Part shown: positions 31,722 to 40,787 of the stretch, in pieces
Position numbering within the stretch: the stretch's first letter is position 1
Layout: each line of letters begins with the position of its first letter
DNA from: JBGUVL01 sp964370395
Lineage (GTDB): Bacteria > Bacillota_I > Bacilli_A > Erysipelotrichales > Erysipelotrichaceae
DNA: 64,000 bases
Reading direction: 5' to 3'
Assembly: GCA_964370395.1 (NCBI GenBank)
Contig: CAYJIZ010000014.1
Span: 7,803 to 71,802, forward strand
The notes under the pieces: generated by a model
Databases searched by the model: none
What the model was told of the DNA's origin: nothing
The model's input: the letters and a program-made list of their open reading frames with translations, nothing else
Position numbers and translations under genes: made by a program

Positions 31722-33538
31722 TGACTTCCATCGTACTTGAATATGGACTTTATTTAGTACTGTTAGTAGTACTAGCTTATCCTTTGGGATTGTATATTAA
31801 AAAGGTAATGCATAACGAACATACTTTTTTAGATCGTATCTTACAACCCTGCGAGCGAGGTATTTATCGTTTGCTTAATATCAAACAAAAGGAAGAGATG
31901 ACATGGAAAAAATATGCACTAAGTGTATTATGGTTTTCCTTATTTAGTTTATTGATTGTTTTCTTGTTGCAAATGCTACAAGGATATTTACCGATGAATC
32001 CAGAAGGAATGGACAACGTATCTTGGGATTTATCATTTAATACAGCAGTTAGTTTCATTACGAACACAAACTGGCAAGCGTACAGTGGAGAAGCGATTTT
32101 GAGCTACTTCACACAAGCGATGGCATTGTGTGTTCAAAACTTTGTTTCAGCGGCAACTGGTATTGCCGTATTGTTTGCATTAGTACGTGGGTTTTCACGT
32201 GTTAAAACAAAATTAATAGGAAACTACTTCGTCGATATGACACGTATTATTTTGTATATTTTAATTCCACTAAACATCGTGTTAGGTATCGCTTTGGTTG
32301 GTGGTGGTGTCGTACAAAGTATGGATGGACACAAAGAAGTGGCATTAATTGAACCGATTGCCGTAGATGCACAAAACAACGTGTTAGAAGATGCACAAAT
32401 TGATATGGATAAAAAAATTGTTTACATCGATGGCAAAGAAGTCAAAGATGCACAAATTGTGGATAAGCAATTTATGCCACTTGGGCCTGCTGCTTCACAA
32501 GTAGCAATTAAACAAAGTGGAACCAATGGGGGAGGATTCATGGGAACCAACTCTGCTCACCCATTAGAAAATCCAAATCCTTATACTAATATATTAGAGA
32601 TGTTATCCATCTTATTAATCCCTGCTGCGCTTTGTTTCACATTTGGAAAAAGTGTCGGTAGCAAAAAACAGGGAATGGCAATTTTCTCAGCGATGTTCTT
32701 ATGTTTGGTGGTAGCGCTAAGTTGTATTGCGGTAAACGAACAAGTAGCAACCAAACAATTAGCCCAAGATGGCATTGTCGATATTTCCATGCAACAACAA
32801 GCGGGTGGAAATATGGAAGGAAAAGAAGCGCGATTTGGTATTGCTGCTTCCTCAACTTGGGCAGCGTTTACGACAAGTGCTTCCAGTGGGTCTGTAAACT
32901 CGATGTTAGATAGTTACACGCCATTGGGTGGAATGGTTACGATGTTGTTAATGCAACTGGGAGAAGTCATTTTTGGTGGTGTTGGTAGTGGATTGTATGG
33001 GATGTTAGCCTTTGCAATCTTAACTGTCTTTATCGCTGGATTAATGGTAGGAAGAACCCCAGAGTTCTTATCAAAGAAAATAGAGCCATATGAAATGAAA
33101 TACGCAGTGCTTGTCTGTTTGGCAACACCGATTGCGATTTTAGTAGGAAGTGGTATTGCTGCCATTGTACCTAGTGTAATGGGTAGTGTACAAGATAGTG
33201 GGGCACATGGATTTTCAGAAATGTTGTATGCCTTTTCTTCCGCAGGAGGAAACAATGGATCTGCCTTTGCTGGATTCAATGCGAATACCCCATTCTTAAA
33301 TATTAGTTTAGGTCTTGTGATGTTGTTTGCTCGCTTTGTGCCAATTATTGGAACCTTAGCCATTGCTGGTAGTTTAGCCCAAAAGAAAAAACTAGCAGTA
33401 AGCGCAGGGACATTATCGACAACGAGCGTTATGTTTGTTTTCTTATTAGTATTTGTTGTGTTACTAATTGGAGCATTAAGTTTCTTACCAGCATTGGCAT
33501 TAGGTCCAATTGCTGAGTTCTTTACACAACTAGGATAG
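31721..33538 (+). CDS. kdpA: Potassium-transporting ATPase subunit A
   Basis: 605 residues; the K-selective channel-like subunit of the high-affinity KdpFABC pump. The four selectivity-filter regions can be picked out: SFITNTNWQAYSGE, SGTNGGGFMGTNSAHP, ASSGSVNSMLDSYTPLGG and SSAGGNNGSAFAGF. It is longer than the ~560 residues of typical KdpA, with extra residues between the first and second filter regions (around VDAQNNVLEDAQIDMDKKIVYIDGKEV), which would form an extended extracellular loop. Starts directly on the kdpF stop. Confidence 0.96.
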   Translation: MTSIVLEYGLYLVLLVVLAYPLGLYIKKVMHNEHTFLDRILQPCERGIYRLLNIKQKEEMTWKKYALSVLWFSLFSLLIVFLLQMLQGYLPMNPEGMDNVSWDLSFNTAVSFITNTNWQAYSGEAILSYFTQAMALCVQNFVSAATGIAVLFALVRGFSRVKTKLIGNYFVDMTRIILYILIPLNIVLGIALVGGGVVQSMDGHKEVALIEPIAVDAQNNVLEDAQIDMDKKIVYIDGKEVKDAQIVDKQFMPLGPAASQVAIKQSGTNGGGFMGTNSAHPLENPNPYTNILEMLSILLIPAALCFTFGKSVGSKKQGMAIFSAMFLCLVVALSCIAVNEQVATKQLAQDGIVDISMQQQAGGNMEGKEARFGIAASSTWAAFTTSASSGSVNSMLDSYTPLGGMVTMLLMQLGEVIFGGVGSGLYGMLAFAILTVFIAGLMVGRTPEFLSKKIEPYEMKYAVLVCLATPIAILVGSGIAAIVPSVMGSVQDSGAHGFSEMLYAFSSAGGNNGSAFAGFNANTPFLNISLGLVMLFARFVPIIGTLAIAGSLAQKKKLAVSAGTLSTTSVMFVFLLVFVVLLIGALSFLPALALGPIAEFFTQLG

Positions 33539-33551
33539 GAGGAAGTCAATT

Positions 33552-35618
33552 ATGAATACAACAAATAAAAAAATGTTAGACCAACATATGTTTGTACAAG
33601 CGATCAAAGATTCGTTTATTAAATTAAAACCTAGTATTCAAATGGAAAACCCAGTGATGTTACTTGTGTATATCGCTGCGATATTAACAAGTGCATTATG
33701 GGTGTTATCCCTGTTTCAAATAGCAGATGCAACTTCTTCTTATACGTTAACAATTGCGATTATTTTATGGTTTACCGTATTGTTTGCTAACTTTGCAGAA
33801 GCGATTGCAGAAGGAAGAGGAAAAGCACAAGCAGATTCTTTACGTGCTGCCAAAAAAGATGTAGTGGCACATAAAATAGCGAGTGCAGCGCAAAAAGATA
33901 TCGTTTGCGATATCTCCTCTGCATTGTTGAAGAAAGGGGATATTGTTATTGTTCATGCGAACGAACAAATCCCAGCAGATGGGGATGTCATCGAAGGCGC
34001 GGCTTCTGTAGATGAAAGTGCGATTACGGGAGAATCTGCTCCAGTTATCCGCGAAAGTGGAGGAGATCGTAGTGCTGTTACTGGTGGAACAACAGTATTA
34101 TCTGATTTTATCGTAATTCAAATTTCATGTGAAATAGGAGAAAGTTTCTTGGACAAGATGATTGCGATGGTAGAAGGGGCAGCGCGTAAAAAAACACCAA
34201 ATGAATTAGCGCTACAAATCTTCTTAATCGCATTATCAATTATCTTTATTTTAGTAACCCTTTCTTTGTATACGTACTCACAAATGAGTGCGTCCTTAAC
34301 AAATGAATTAAACCCAACTTCCATTACAACATTAGTTGCATTGCTTGTATGTTTGGCACCAACAACCATTGGTGCATTACTATCCGCAATCGGGATTGCA
34401 GGTATGAGTCGCTTAAATCAAGCCAACGTATTAGCGATGAGCGGTAGAGCGATAGAAGCAGCAGGAGATGTGGATATCTTAATGTTGGATAAAACAGGAA
34501 CGATCACATTGGGAAATCGCCAAGCGTTTGAATTCGTTGCTTGCGATGGTGTTGACGAAAAAGAATTAGCAGATACTGCACAGTTATCTTCATTAGCCGA
34601 TGAAACACCAGAAGGTAGAAGTATTGTGGTGTTAGCCAAAAAACAATTCAATATAAGAGAGCGCTCATTGCAAGACAAAGCGATGGAGTTCATCCCATTT
34701 AGCGCAAAAACGCGAATGAGTGGTGTTAACTTTGAAGGCAATGAAATCCGTAAAGGAGCAGCCGATTCCATTCGTACTTACGTACAAGAAAACGGTGGCG
34801 TATTCTCAAGTGAATGTGCAAGTATTGTAGAAACGATTGCCAACCAAGGAGGAACACCACTTGTTGTTTGTAAGAACCACAAAGTATTAGGGGTTGTTCA
34901 TTTAAAAGATATTATTAAACAAGGGGTAAAAGAAAAATTTGCCGATATGCGTAAAATGGGAATCAAAACAATTATGATTACTGGAGATAATCCAATGACA
35001 GCAGCAGCGATTGCTGCAGAAGCAGGAGTGGATGATTTCTTGGCAGAAGCAACACCAGAAGGTAAATTAAATATGATTCGTGATTTCCAAAAGAAAGGTC
35101 ACTTAGTTGCAATGACGGGAGATGGAACAAACGATGCCCCAGCATTAGCCCAAGCTGATGTTGCAGTAGCGATGAATACAGGAACACAAGCAGCCAAAGA
35201 AGCAGGAAATATGGTTGACTTGGATTCTTCTCCAACCAAACTAATTGATATCGTACGAATTGGTAAACAGTTATTAATGACAAGAGGAAGTCTAACTACA
35301 TTCTCTATTGCGAACGACTTAGCAAAATACTTTGCGATAATCCCAGCGTTATTTGTGGGAATTTATCCAAGTTTAAATTATTTGAATATTATGCAATTGT
35401 ATTCTTCACAAAGTGCAATTCTATCTGCGATCATCTACAATGCGCTCATTATTATTGCCCTTATCCCATTGGCGTTAAAAGGGGTGAAGTATCGCGAAGT
35501 GTCAGCACAAAAACTATTAACACGTAATTTATTAATTTATGGAGTTGGTGGATTGATCGCTCCCTTTGTATGCATTAAACTAATTGACATGTTATTGGTC
35601 ATGTTTCATTTAGTATAA
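33552..35618 (+). CDS. kdpB: Potassium-transporting ATPase subunit B
   Basis: 688 residues, the P-type ATPase subunit. Actuator motif TGES (SAITGESAPV), phosphorylation site MLDKTGTI, nucleotide-binding region with KGAADSI, and hinge TGDGTNDAPALAQADVAVAMNTGTQAAKEA, all diagnostic of KdpB. Its start follows AGGAGG, 13 bases after kdpA. Energises K uptake through KdpA. Confidence 0.97.
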   Translation: MNTTNKKMLDQHMFVQAIKDSFIKLKPSIQMENPVMLLVYIAAILTSALWVLSLFQIADATSSYTLTIAIILWFTVLFANFAEAIAEGRGKAQADSLRAAKKDVVAHKIASAAQKDIVCDISSALLKKGDIVIVHANEQIPADGDVIEGAASVDESAITGESAPVIRESGGDRSAVTGGTTVLSDFIVIQISCEIGESFLDKMIAMVEGAARKKTPNELALQIFLIALSIIFILVTLSLYTYSQMSASLTNELNPTSITTLVALLVCLAPTTIGALLSAIGIAGMSRLNQANVLAMSGRAIEAAGDVDILMLDKTGTITLGNRQAFEFVACDGVDEKELADTAQLSSLADETPEGRSIVVLAKKQFNIRERSLQDKAMEFIPFSAKTRMSGVNFEGNEIRKGAADSIRTYVQENGGVFSSECASIVETIANQGGTPLVVCKNHKVLGVVHLKDIIKQGVKEKFADMRKMGIKTIMITGDNPMTAAAIAAEAGVDDFLAEATPEGKLNMIRDFQKKGHLVAMTGDGTNDAPALAQADVAVAMNTGTQAAKEAGNMVDLDSSPTKLIDIVRIGKQLLMTRGSLTTFSIANDLAKYFAIIPALFVGIYPSLNYLNIMQLYSSQSAILSAIIYNALIIIALIPLALKGVKYREVSAQKLLTRNLLIYGVGGLIAPFVCIKLIDMLLVMFHLV

Positions 35619-35628
35619 GGAGGACATG

Positions 35629-36222
35629 ATGAAAACAATAGTTAAACAAGCCTTTATTCTTATCTTAATTATGAGTGTGATTTGTGGTGGTCTGTATACC
35701 TTTCTAATGTGGGGAACATCGCAATTGGTGTTCCCACATCAAGCGAATGGTTCTACAACACAAGTAGAGGGAAAAGAGTATGGGACATTATTAGGACAAA
35801 ATTTCAGCGATGAAAAACATATGTGGGGACGTATCGTATTACTGGATACAACAACTTACAAAGACAAAGAAGGCAATCCATTGGCGTATGGAGCACCTTC
35901 TAACTTAAGTCCAGCAAGTGATGAATACGAACAATTAATTAAAGAAAGAGTAAAAAAGATTGAAGCGGCACATCCTGAAATGAAAGGGGTCGCTGTTCCC
36001 GTTGATTTGGTTACTTGTTCTGGTAGTGGATTGGATGCTTCAATTTCACTTTCTGCAGCCAATTATCAAGTAAAACGATTAGCAAGAGAAAATGGCATAA
36101 GTGAAAAAGAGGTTATAAAAATAATTGAAGAGTGCACAGACGACGAATTTCTTGGCGTGTTTGGAGAGTCGACTGTAAATGTTGTGAAAGTAAATTTAGA
36201 ACTTAAAAAAATAAGCGATTGA
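35629..36222 (+). CDS. kdpC: Potassium-transporting ATPase subunit C
   Basis: 197 residues: an N-terminal membrane helix (QAFILILIMSVICGGLYTFLMWG) and an extracytoplasmic domain with the family motifs SDEKHMWGR, YGAPSNLSPAS, PVDLVTCSGSGLDASIS and VNVVKVNLEL. KdpC assists K capture by the complex. ATG 35629 gives better spacing to AGGAGG than the adjacent ATG 35626. Last gene of kdpFABC; a terminator overlaps its stop. Confidence 0.95.
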   Translation: MKTIVKQAFILILIMSVICGGLYTFLMWGTSQLVFPHQANGSTTQVEGKEYGTLLGQNFSDEKHMWGRIVLLDTTTYKDKEGNPLAYGAPSNLSPASDEYEQLIKERVKKIEAAHPEMKGVAVPVDLVTCSGSGLDASISLSAANYQVKRLARENGISEKEVIKIIEECTDDEFLGVFGESTVNVVKVNLELKKISD

Positions 36223-36246
36223 TTATCAAAATCGCTTATTTTTTTA
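36209..36246 (+). terminator. Rho-independent terminator of kdpFABC
   Basis: AAATAAGCGAT and ATCGCTTATTT form a perfect 11-bp stem, followed by five or more T. Confidence 0.85.
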
Positions 36247-36323
36247 TGATTACTATAACAACAGATGGCAGATTAGGGAAATAAAATAAGAAAATGAAAG
36301 CAATATTTCTAATAAGAAATAGA

Positions 36324-36509
36324 TATACAAAAAATGTAAATTTTGTATACTTTAGGATGAAATTAGCCTTTAAATTAACGAAATGTTGCTATCTTGCTTG
36401 AAAATGTAGACATTAAATTTCTACCCCATTTTACCTAAATATTAACATAAATTAAGTGTAACACTCACGAGTTAGAAAGTCTAACAAATTGGAGCGCGGG
36501 AGTGAGTAT
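36324..36509 (+). ncRNA. Candidate structured 5' leader of the 79-residue gene
   Basis: A probable promoter (TATACA 36324-36329, 16 bp, TATACT 36346-36351) starts a leader of about 150 bases before the ATG at 36510. Within it GTAGA/TCTAC (36406-36424) can pair, GTTAGA/TCTAAC (36471-36485) form a tight hairpin, and ACTCAC (36463-36468) pairs with GTGAGT (36502-36507), which overlaps the ribosome site. This closes a multi-helix element that would hide the Shine-Dalgarno sequence. It matches no riboswitch consensus I know. Confidence 0.4.
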
Positions 36510-36749
36510 ATGATACGTTATAATTTAATAGAGGATTTATCCAATCAATTGCGATTAGAATACATATCTGATATTAAAGAACCAAATTATTTTGAAGTTA
36601 TTTTGAAAGCTGTTGCTGAGATTGATGCAACACATTATAGCTTACAAAATTGGGAAGACTTAGTGACTTATATTACAGGGGAAGAATACCAAGCGGATGA
36701 CTGTCAACAAGCGAAGCAAAAACTAGTGGAAGTATTGAAGGGAAAATAA
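36510..36749 (+). CDS. Small protein between kdpC and kdpD, unrecognised
   Basis: 79 residues, acidic, predicted helical, no signal or membrane segment: MIRYNLIEDLSNQLRLEYI then a helix with YFEVILKAVAEID, a short LQNWEDLVTYITG and a C-terminal helix (DCQQAKQKLVEVLKGK). ATG 36510 follows GGGAGTG; the in-frame TTG at 36489 is an alternative start. It has its own promoter and terminator and a long leader whose folding could mask the ribosome site. Lying between the two kdp operons suggests, but does not show, a link to potassium or osmotic control. Confidence 0.6.
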   Translation: MIRYNLIEDLSNQLRLEYISDIKEPNYFEVILKAVAEIDATHYSLQNWEDLVTYITGEEYQADDCQQAKQKLVEVLKGK

Positions 36750-36772
36750 GACATCGAGGATGTCTTTTTTTT
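36748..36772 (+). terminator. Rho-independent terminator
   Basis: AAGACATC and GATGTCTT form a perfect 8-bp stem with a GAG loop and a long T-run, directly after the 79-residue gene's stop. Confidence 0.85.
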
Positions 36773-36778
36773 GGCTTT

Positions 36779-36845
36779 CTTAATACAATCTTAATACGTT
36801 AAACACGGATATTAGTGTTACCTTAAGAACATAACGTGATATAAT
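36779..36845 (+). promoter_or_regulatory. kdpDE control region with KdpE-type boxes
   Basis: CTTAATAC at 36779-36786 and again at 36790-36797 (11-bp period), and a weaker CTTAAGAAC at 36822-36830. Probable -10 TATAAT (36840-36845) without a clear -35. The arrangement and distances match the kdpF promoter within one base, so KdpE probably activates its own operon. Confidence 0.65.
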
Positions 36846-36872
36846 TAAAAAAATAAGCATGGAGGCAAAACG

Positions 36873-39560
36873 ATGATGGATTCTAGAGCTAATCCTGATG
36901 ATTTGTTGAAAGTCATTCAAGAGGCGGATAATGCAAAACACAAAGGCAATTTAAAAATTTTCTTTGGTTATGCAGCAGGAGTGGGTAAAACATACGCGAT
37001 GTTAAGTGCCGCTCATGCAGCGAAAAATAAGGGATTGGATGTTGTTATCGGATATGTGCAACCACATGCTAGACCACAAACGTTGGCGTTAGTGAATGGG
37101 TTAGAAGCAATACCAACAAAGAAAGTTACATACCACAATATGTCATTGGATGAAATGGATCTCGATGCCGTTTTATTGCGTAAACCAGAAATCGTGTTGG
37201 TGGACGAATTGGCACATACTAATACACAAGGATGCCGTCATACCAAACGTTACAAAGATGTGGAAGAAATATTAAGTGCTGGAATTGATGTGTATACGAC
37301 AATCAATGTACAACACATTGAGAGTTTAAATGATATGGTTGCTTCGATTACGGGTGTTATGGTACAGGAGAGAATTCCTGACCGTATTTTTGATGATGCT
37401 TCTCAAGTGGAGTTAGTCGACATTGAACCTCAGGAGCTAATCGAACGTTTTCATGCTGGACAAATTTATCGTGAGAACCAAGCAAAGAGTGCATTGTCTA
37501 ATTTTTTCAAAGTTGAAAATTTGATTGCGTTACGTGAAATTTCGCTACGTCGATGTGCGGATCGCGTTAATAAAATATCGGAACAAGAGCGTATTAAAAA
37601 TAATAGTAATTATTATACTGATGAACATATTTTGGTATGTTTGTCAGCGGCACCGAGTAATGCGAAAATCATTCGTACAGCGGCTCGTATGGCACATGCA
37701 TTCAAAGCGAAATTTACGGCATTGTTTGTAGAGACACCTAGTTTTGATAATTTGGATCAAAGTGACAAAGATCGTTTGCGTTTTCATATTCATCTTGCGC
37801 AACAATTAGGGGCGACCATCGAGTTGGCTTATGGGGATGATGTTCCATTTCAAATTAGCGAGTTTGCTCGTTTGTCTGGTGTTTCAAAAGTCGTAGTAGG
37901 GAGAAATAATGCGAGACGTAAATATTTCTTTTCCAAACCATCATTGATTGAAAAGTTAATTACATTAGCACCGAGTTTGGATGTGTATATTATTCCAGAT
38001 AAAGAAGTGAACATTTATCGCAAGGCTTCGCGTAAGAAAGAGAAGTTTGCCTTAGTAGGTAGTGATTGCGTTAAGAGTATCCTGGTATTAGCTGGAGCGA
38101 CTGCCATTGGGTATGCGTTTGAACATTTGGGATACAGCGAAGCCAATATTATTACGATTTATATTTTAGGGGTGTTAATTACAGCTGTGATGACAACCAA
38201 TCGTGCGTATAGTTTAATCGTATCTATCGTCAGTGTCTTAGTGTTTAATTTCTTTTTTACGGATCCGAAGTTCACATTAAATGCCTATGATTCTGGTTAT
38301 CCTGCAACGTTCTTAATTATGTTTATCGCCGCCTTTATTACGGGAACGCTAGCGGAGAAAATTAAACTGCATGCGAAGCGTTCAGCACAAACAGCATACC
38401 GTACAAAAATCTTGTTTGATACCAACCAGATGTTGCAACAAGCAAAAGAGGAATACGATATCATTAGTGTCAGTGCGAACCAATTGAATAAGTTAGTTGA
38501 AAAAGATGTTATCTTTTATTTGGTAGAAGAGGATAAGTTATCAAAACCACACGTTTTTTCATTACATGGAGAAGATAATTTAGATTGTATTAGCGACAAT
38601 GAAAGAGCTGTTGCTACTTGGGTATGGAAAAACAACAAACGTGCTGGAGCGACAACCAATACCCTTTCCAATGCGAAATGTTTGTACCATGCTGTACGAG
38701 TAAATGAAGTCGTATATGGAGTTGTTGGGATTGTTATGTTAGATAGTGATTTGGATAGTTTTGAAAATAGTATTATTTTATCTATTTTAGGTGAATGTGC
38801 ATTAGCGCTAGAAAACAAGCGCGCAGCCAAAGAGAAACAAGAAGCTGCCATACTCGCAAAAAACGAACAATTACGAGCGAACTTGTTGCGTTCGATATCG
38901 CATGATTTAAGAACGCCGCTAACTTCAATATCAGGAAATGCAGGTATTTTACTAACAAGTGAAGAATCGCTTGATGAAGCCAAACGAAGAAGTTTGTATA
39001 CAGACATTTATGATGATTCGTTATGGTTGATTAATTTAGTAGAAAATTTATTATCGGTAACACGTATTGAAGAAGGTACGATGAAATTAAATGTAAGTGC
39101 GCAATTAATGGAAGAAGTCGTGAATGAAGCATTGCATCATGTACGCAATTTAAAAAACCATACGATTGAAGTCATTCAAAGTGATGAGTTATTAATGGCG
39201 AAAATGGATGCGAAGTTAATTATTCAAGTTATTATTAATATTGTGGATAACGCAATCAAGTATACACCAGAAGGGTGTAAGATCACGCTTGTAGTAAGTC
39301 GTGTAGAAAAGGATATTGTCGTTTGTATTAAAGACAATGGAGATGGCATTGATGATGAAGCAAAACCACGTATTTTCGATATGTTTTATACCGCATCGAC
39401 AAATGTGGCAGATAGCCGTAGAAGTTTAGGATTAGGATTGGCTTTGTGTAAGTCGATTATCAATGCGCACCAAGGTGAAATTTATGTAAAGGATAACGAG
39501 CCAACTGGAACGATATTTGAATTTACATTACCAGCAGAGGAGGTAACGGTTCATGAATAA
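36873..39560 (+). CDS. kdpD: Potassium/osmotic sensor histidine kinase KdpD
   Basis: 895 residues, full length. Order: KdpD domain with Walker A FGYAAGVGKTY (about 30-41) and VDELAHTN; a universal-stress-like domain (about 250-370); four closely spaced membrane helices (about 395-500); a GAF domain; then the kinase core with His677 in SISHDLRTPLTS and the ATP-binding lobe (NIVDNAIKYTPEG, DNGDGID, LGLGLALCKSI). Senses low K and phosphorylates KdpE. GGAGG precedes ATG 36873; the 3' end overlaps kdpE by 8 bases. Confidence 0.96.
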   Translation: MMDSRANPDDLLKVIQEADNAKHKGNLKIFFGYAAGVGKTYAMLSAAHAAKNKGLDVVIGYVQPHARPQTLALVNGLEAIPTKKVTYHNMSLDEMDLDAVLLRKPEIVLVDELAHTNTQGCRHTKRYKDVEEILSAGIDVYTTINVQHIESLNDMVASITGVMVQERIPDRIFDDASQVELVDIEPQELIERFHAGQIYRENQAKSALSNFFKVENLIALREISLRRCADRVNKISEQERIKNNSNYYTDEHILVCLSAAPSNAKIIRTAARMAHAFKAKFTALFVETPSFDNLDQSDKDRLRFHIHLAQQLGATIELAYGDDVPFQISEFARLSGVSKVVVGRNNARRKYFFSKPSLIEKLITLAPSLDVYIIPDKEVNIYRKASRKKEKFALVGSDCVKSILVLAGATAIGYAFEHLGYSEANIITIYILGVLITAVMTTNRAYSLIVSIVSVLVFNFFFTDPKFTLNAYDSGYPATFLIMFIAAFITGTLAEKIKLHAKRSAQTAYRTKILFDTNQMLQQAKEEYDIISVSANQLNKLVEKDVIFYLVEEDKLSKPHVFSLHGEDNLDCISDNERAVATWVWKNNKRAGATTNTLSNAKCLYHAVRVNEVVYGVVGIVMLDSDLDSFENSIILSILGECALALENKRAAKEKQEAAILAKNEQLRANLLRSISHDLRTPLTSISGNAGILLTSEESLDEAKRRSLYTDIYDDSLWLINLVENLLSVTRIEEGTMKLNVSAQLMEEVVNEALHHVRNLKNHTIEVIQSDELLMAKMDAKLIIQVIINIVDNAIKYTPEGCKITLVVSRVEKDIVVCIKDNGDGIDDEAKPRIFDMFYTASTNVADSRRSLGLGLALCKSIINAHQGEIYVKDNEPTGTIFEFTLPAEEVTVHE

Positions 39561-40248
39561 ACCTTTATTGTTAGTAGTAGAGGATGATAGTGCAGTACGT
39601 AACTTAATTACGACAACACTAGAAACAAATGATTATCGCTTTTTGATTGCACCGAATGGGGAAAGTGCAATCATTGAGGCATCTTCGCATAATCCCGATG
39701 TGGTATTATTGGATTTGGGATTGCCTGATATGGATGGTATTTCCATTATTAAAAAGATTCGTTCTTGGTCAAACATGCCAATTATCGTAATTAGTGCGAG
39801 AAGTGAGGACAGCGATAAGATTGAAGCGTTGGATGCTGGGGCGGATGATTATCTGACAAAACCATTTTCGGTAGAAGAATTACTAGCCCGTCTTCGTGCG
39901 ACATTACGTCGTTTGCATTCACTACAAAATGATAATGTGAAAGACTCTGTTTTCATTAATGGTGATTTGAAAGTAGATTACATGGGTGGGTGTGTTTATC
40001 TTAATGATAAGGAATTGCACTTAACACCGATTGAGTTTAAATTGATTAGCTTGTTGTCGAAACATGTAGGAAAAGTACTTACGCATACGTTTATTACCAA
40101 GGAAATATGGGGAAGTGATTGGGAGAGCGATGTTGCGAGTTTGCGTGTTTTTATGGCAACCTTACGCAAGAAGATTGAAAGTGATCCAGCGAATCCTAAA
40201 TACATCCAAACCCACATTGGGGTAGGGTATCGAATGCTTAAAATATAG
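39553..40248 (+). CDS. kdpE: KdpE response regulator
   Basis: 231 residues, OmpR/PhoB class. Receiver domain (1-118) with acidic pocket VVEDD, phospho-acceptor Asp54 in VVLLDLGLPDMDG and conserved Lys in YLTKPFSVEEL; a winged-helix C-terminus ends with IQTHIGVGYRM. Partner of KdpD and activator of kdpFABC. Overlaps kdpD by 8 bases. OmpR-class regulators bind direct repeats about 11 bp apart, as found at both kdp promoters. Confidence 0.95.
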   Translation: MNKPLLLVVEDDSAVRNLITTTLETNDYRFLIAPNGESAIIEASSHNPDVVLLDLGLPDMDGISIIKKIRSWSNMPIIVISARSEDSDKIEALDAGADDYLTKPFSVEELLARLRATLRRLHSLQNDNVKDSVFINGDLKVDYMGGCVYLNDKELHLTPIEFKLISLLSKHVGKVLTHTFITKEIWGSDWESDVASLRVFMATLRKKIESDPANPKYIQTHIGVGYRMLKI

Positions 40249-40271
40249 AGAATCGTTACGATTCTCTTTTG
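40246..40271 (+). terminator. Rho-independent terminator of kdpDE
   Basis: GAGAATCG and CGATTCTC form a perfect 8-bp stem with a TTA loop, followed by TTTT; it overlaps the kdpE stop codon. Confidence 0.8.
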
Positions 40272-40280
40272 TGTTATAAT
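40272..40280 (+). promoter_or_regulatory. Extended -10 promoter of ispF
   Basis: TGTTATAAT combines an extended -10 (TG-N) with a perfect TATAAT. It lies directly after the kdpE terminator and 22 bp before the ispF start codon. Confidence 0.65.
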
Positions 40281-40302
40281 AAAGAAAAAAAGAGGTGATT
40301 AG

Positions 40303-40779
40303 ATGTATCGTATTGGACAATCCAGTGATATTCACAAGTTTTGTGAAGGCGAATATATTGTATTAGGAGGAGTTCGTATTCCTTTTGATAAAGGAGTAGA
40401 AGCGCACTCTGATGGAGATGCGCTATGCCATGCAATTGCTGAATCGATATTAGGGGCATTGGCATTAGGAGATCTTGGGAAGCATTTTCCTGATACAGAT
40501 GCGCAATACAAAGGAATGTCATCGATTGTTATTTTAGAAAAAGTATACGAATTGATGGCAAGCAAAGGTTATGAGATCAACAATATCGATTCTTTAATTA
40601 TGATTGAGAAACCAAAGATGGCACCACATATTGAAACAATGCGTGATCATGTTGCCAAAGCGTTGCATTGTGATAAATCGCAAATTAGTTGCAAAGCGAC
40701 ACGAGGTGAAAAAATTGGTTTTGTTGGTAGACAAGAGGGAGTATTGTGCCAAAGTGTTTGCTTATTAAGAAAGAAGTAG
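40303..40779 (+). CDS. ispF: 2-C-methyl-D-erythritol 2,4-cyclodiphosphate synthase
   Basis: 158 residues. Fifth enzyme of the non-mevalonate isoprenoid pathway, forming the cyclic diphosphate; trimeric and cytosolic. Metal-binding Asp and His are in SSDIHKF, with GGVRIPFDKGVEAHSDGDALCHAIAESILGA, FPDTDAQYKGMSS and the C-terminal KATRGEKIGFVGRQEG all typical. AAGAGGTGAT precedes ATG 40303. It implies the MEP route rather than mevalonate in this organism; other pathway genes are not in the window. Confidence 0.96.
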   Translation: MYRIGQSSDIHKFCEGEYIVLGGVRIPFDKGVEAHSDGDALCHAIAESILGALALGDLGKHFPDTDAQYKGMSSIVILEKVYELMASKGYEINNIDSLIMIEKPKMAPHIETMRDHVAKALHCDKSQISCKATRGEKIGFVGRQEGVLCQSVCLLRKK

Positions 40780-40787
40780 AATAGTGT

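Noticed and set aside
32914..33549. 211-residue frame antisense to kdpA
   Set aside because: It lies entirely opposite a well-defined kdpA coding region, has no ribosome site and looks like a codon-bias shadow.
36352..36509. Known cyclic-di-AMP (ydaO-type) riboswitch in the leader between kdp operons
   Set aside because: The leader is A/T-rich and I cannot find the conserved G-rich ydaO core; kept only as an unclassified folded leader.
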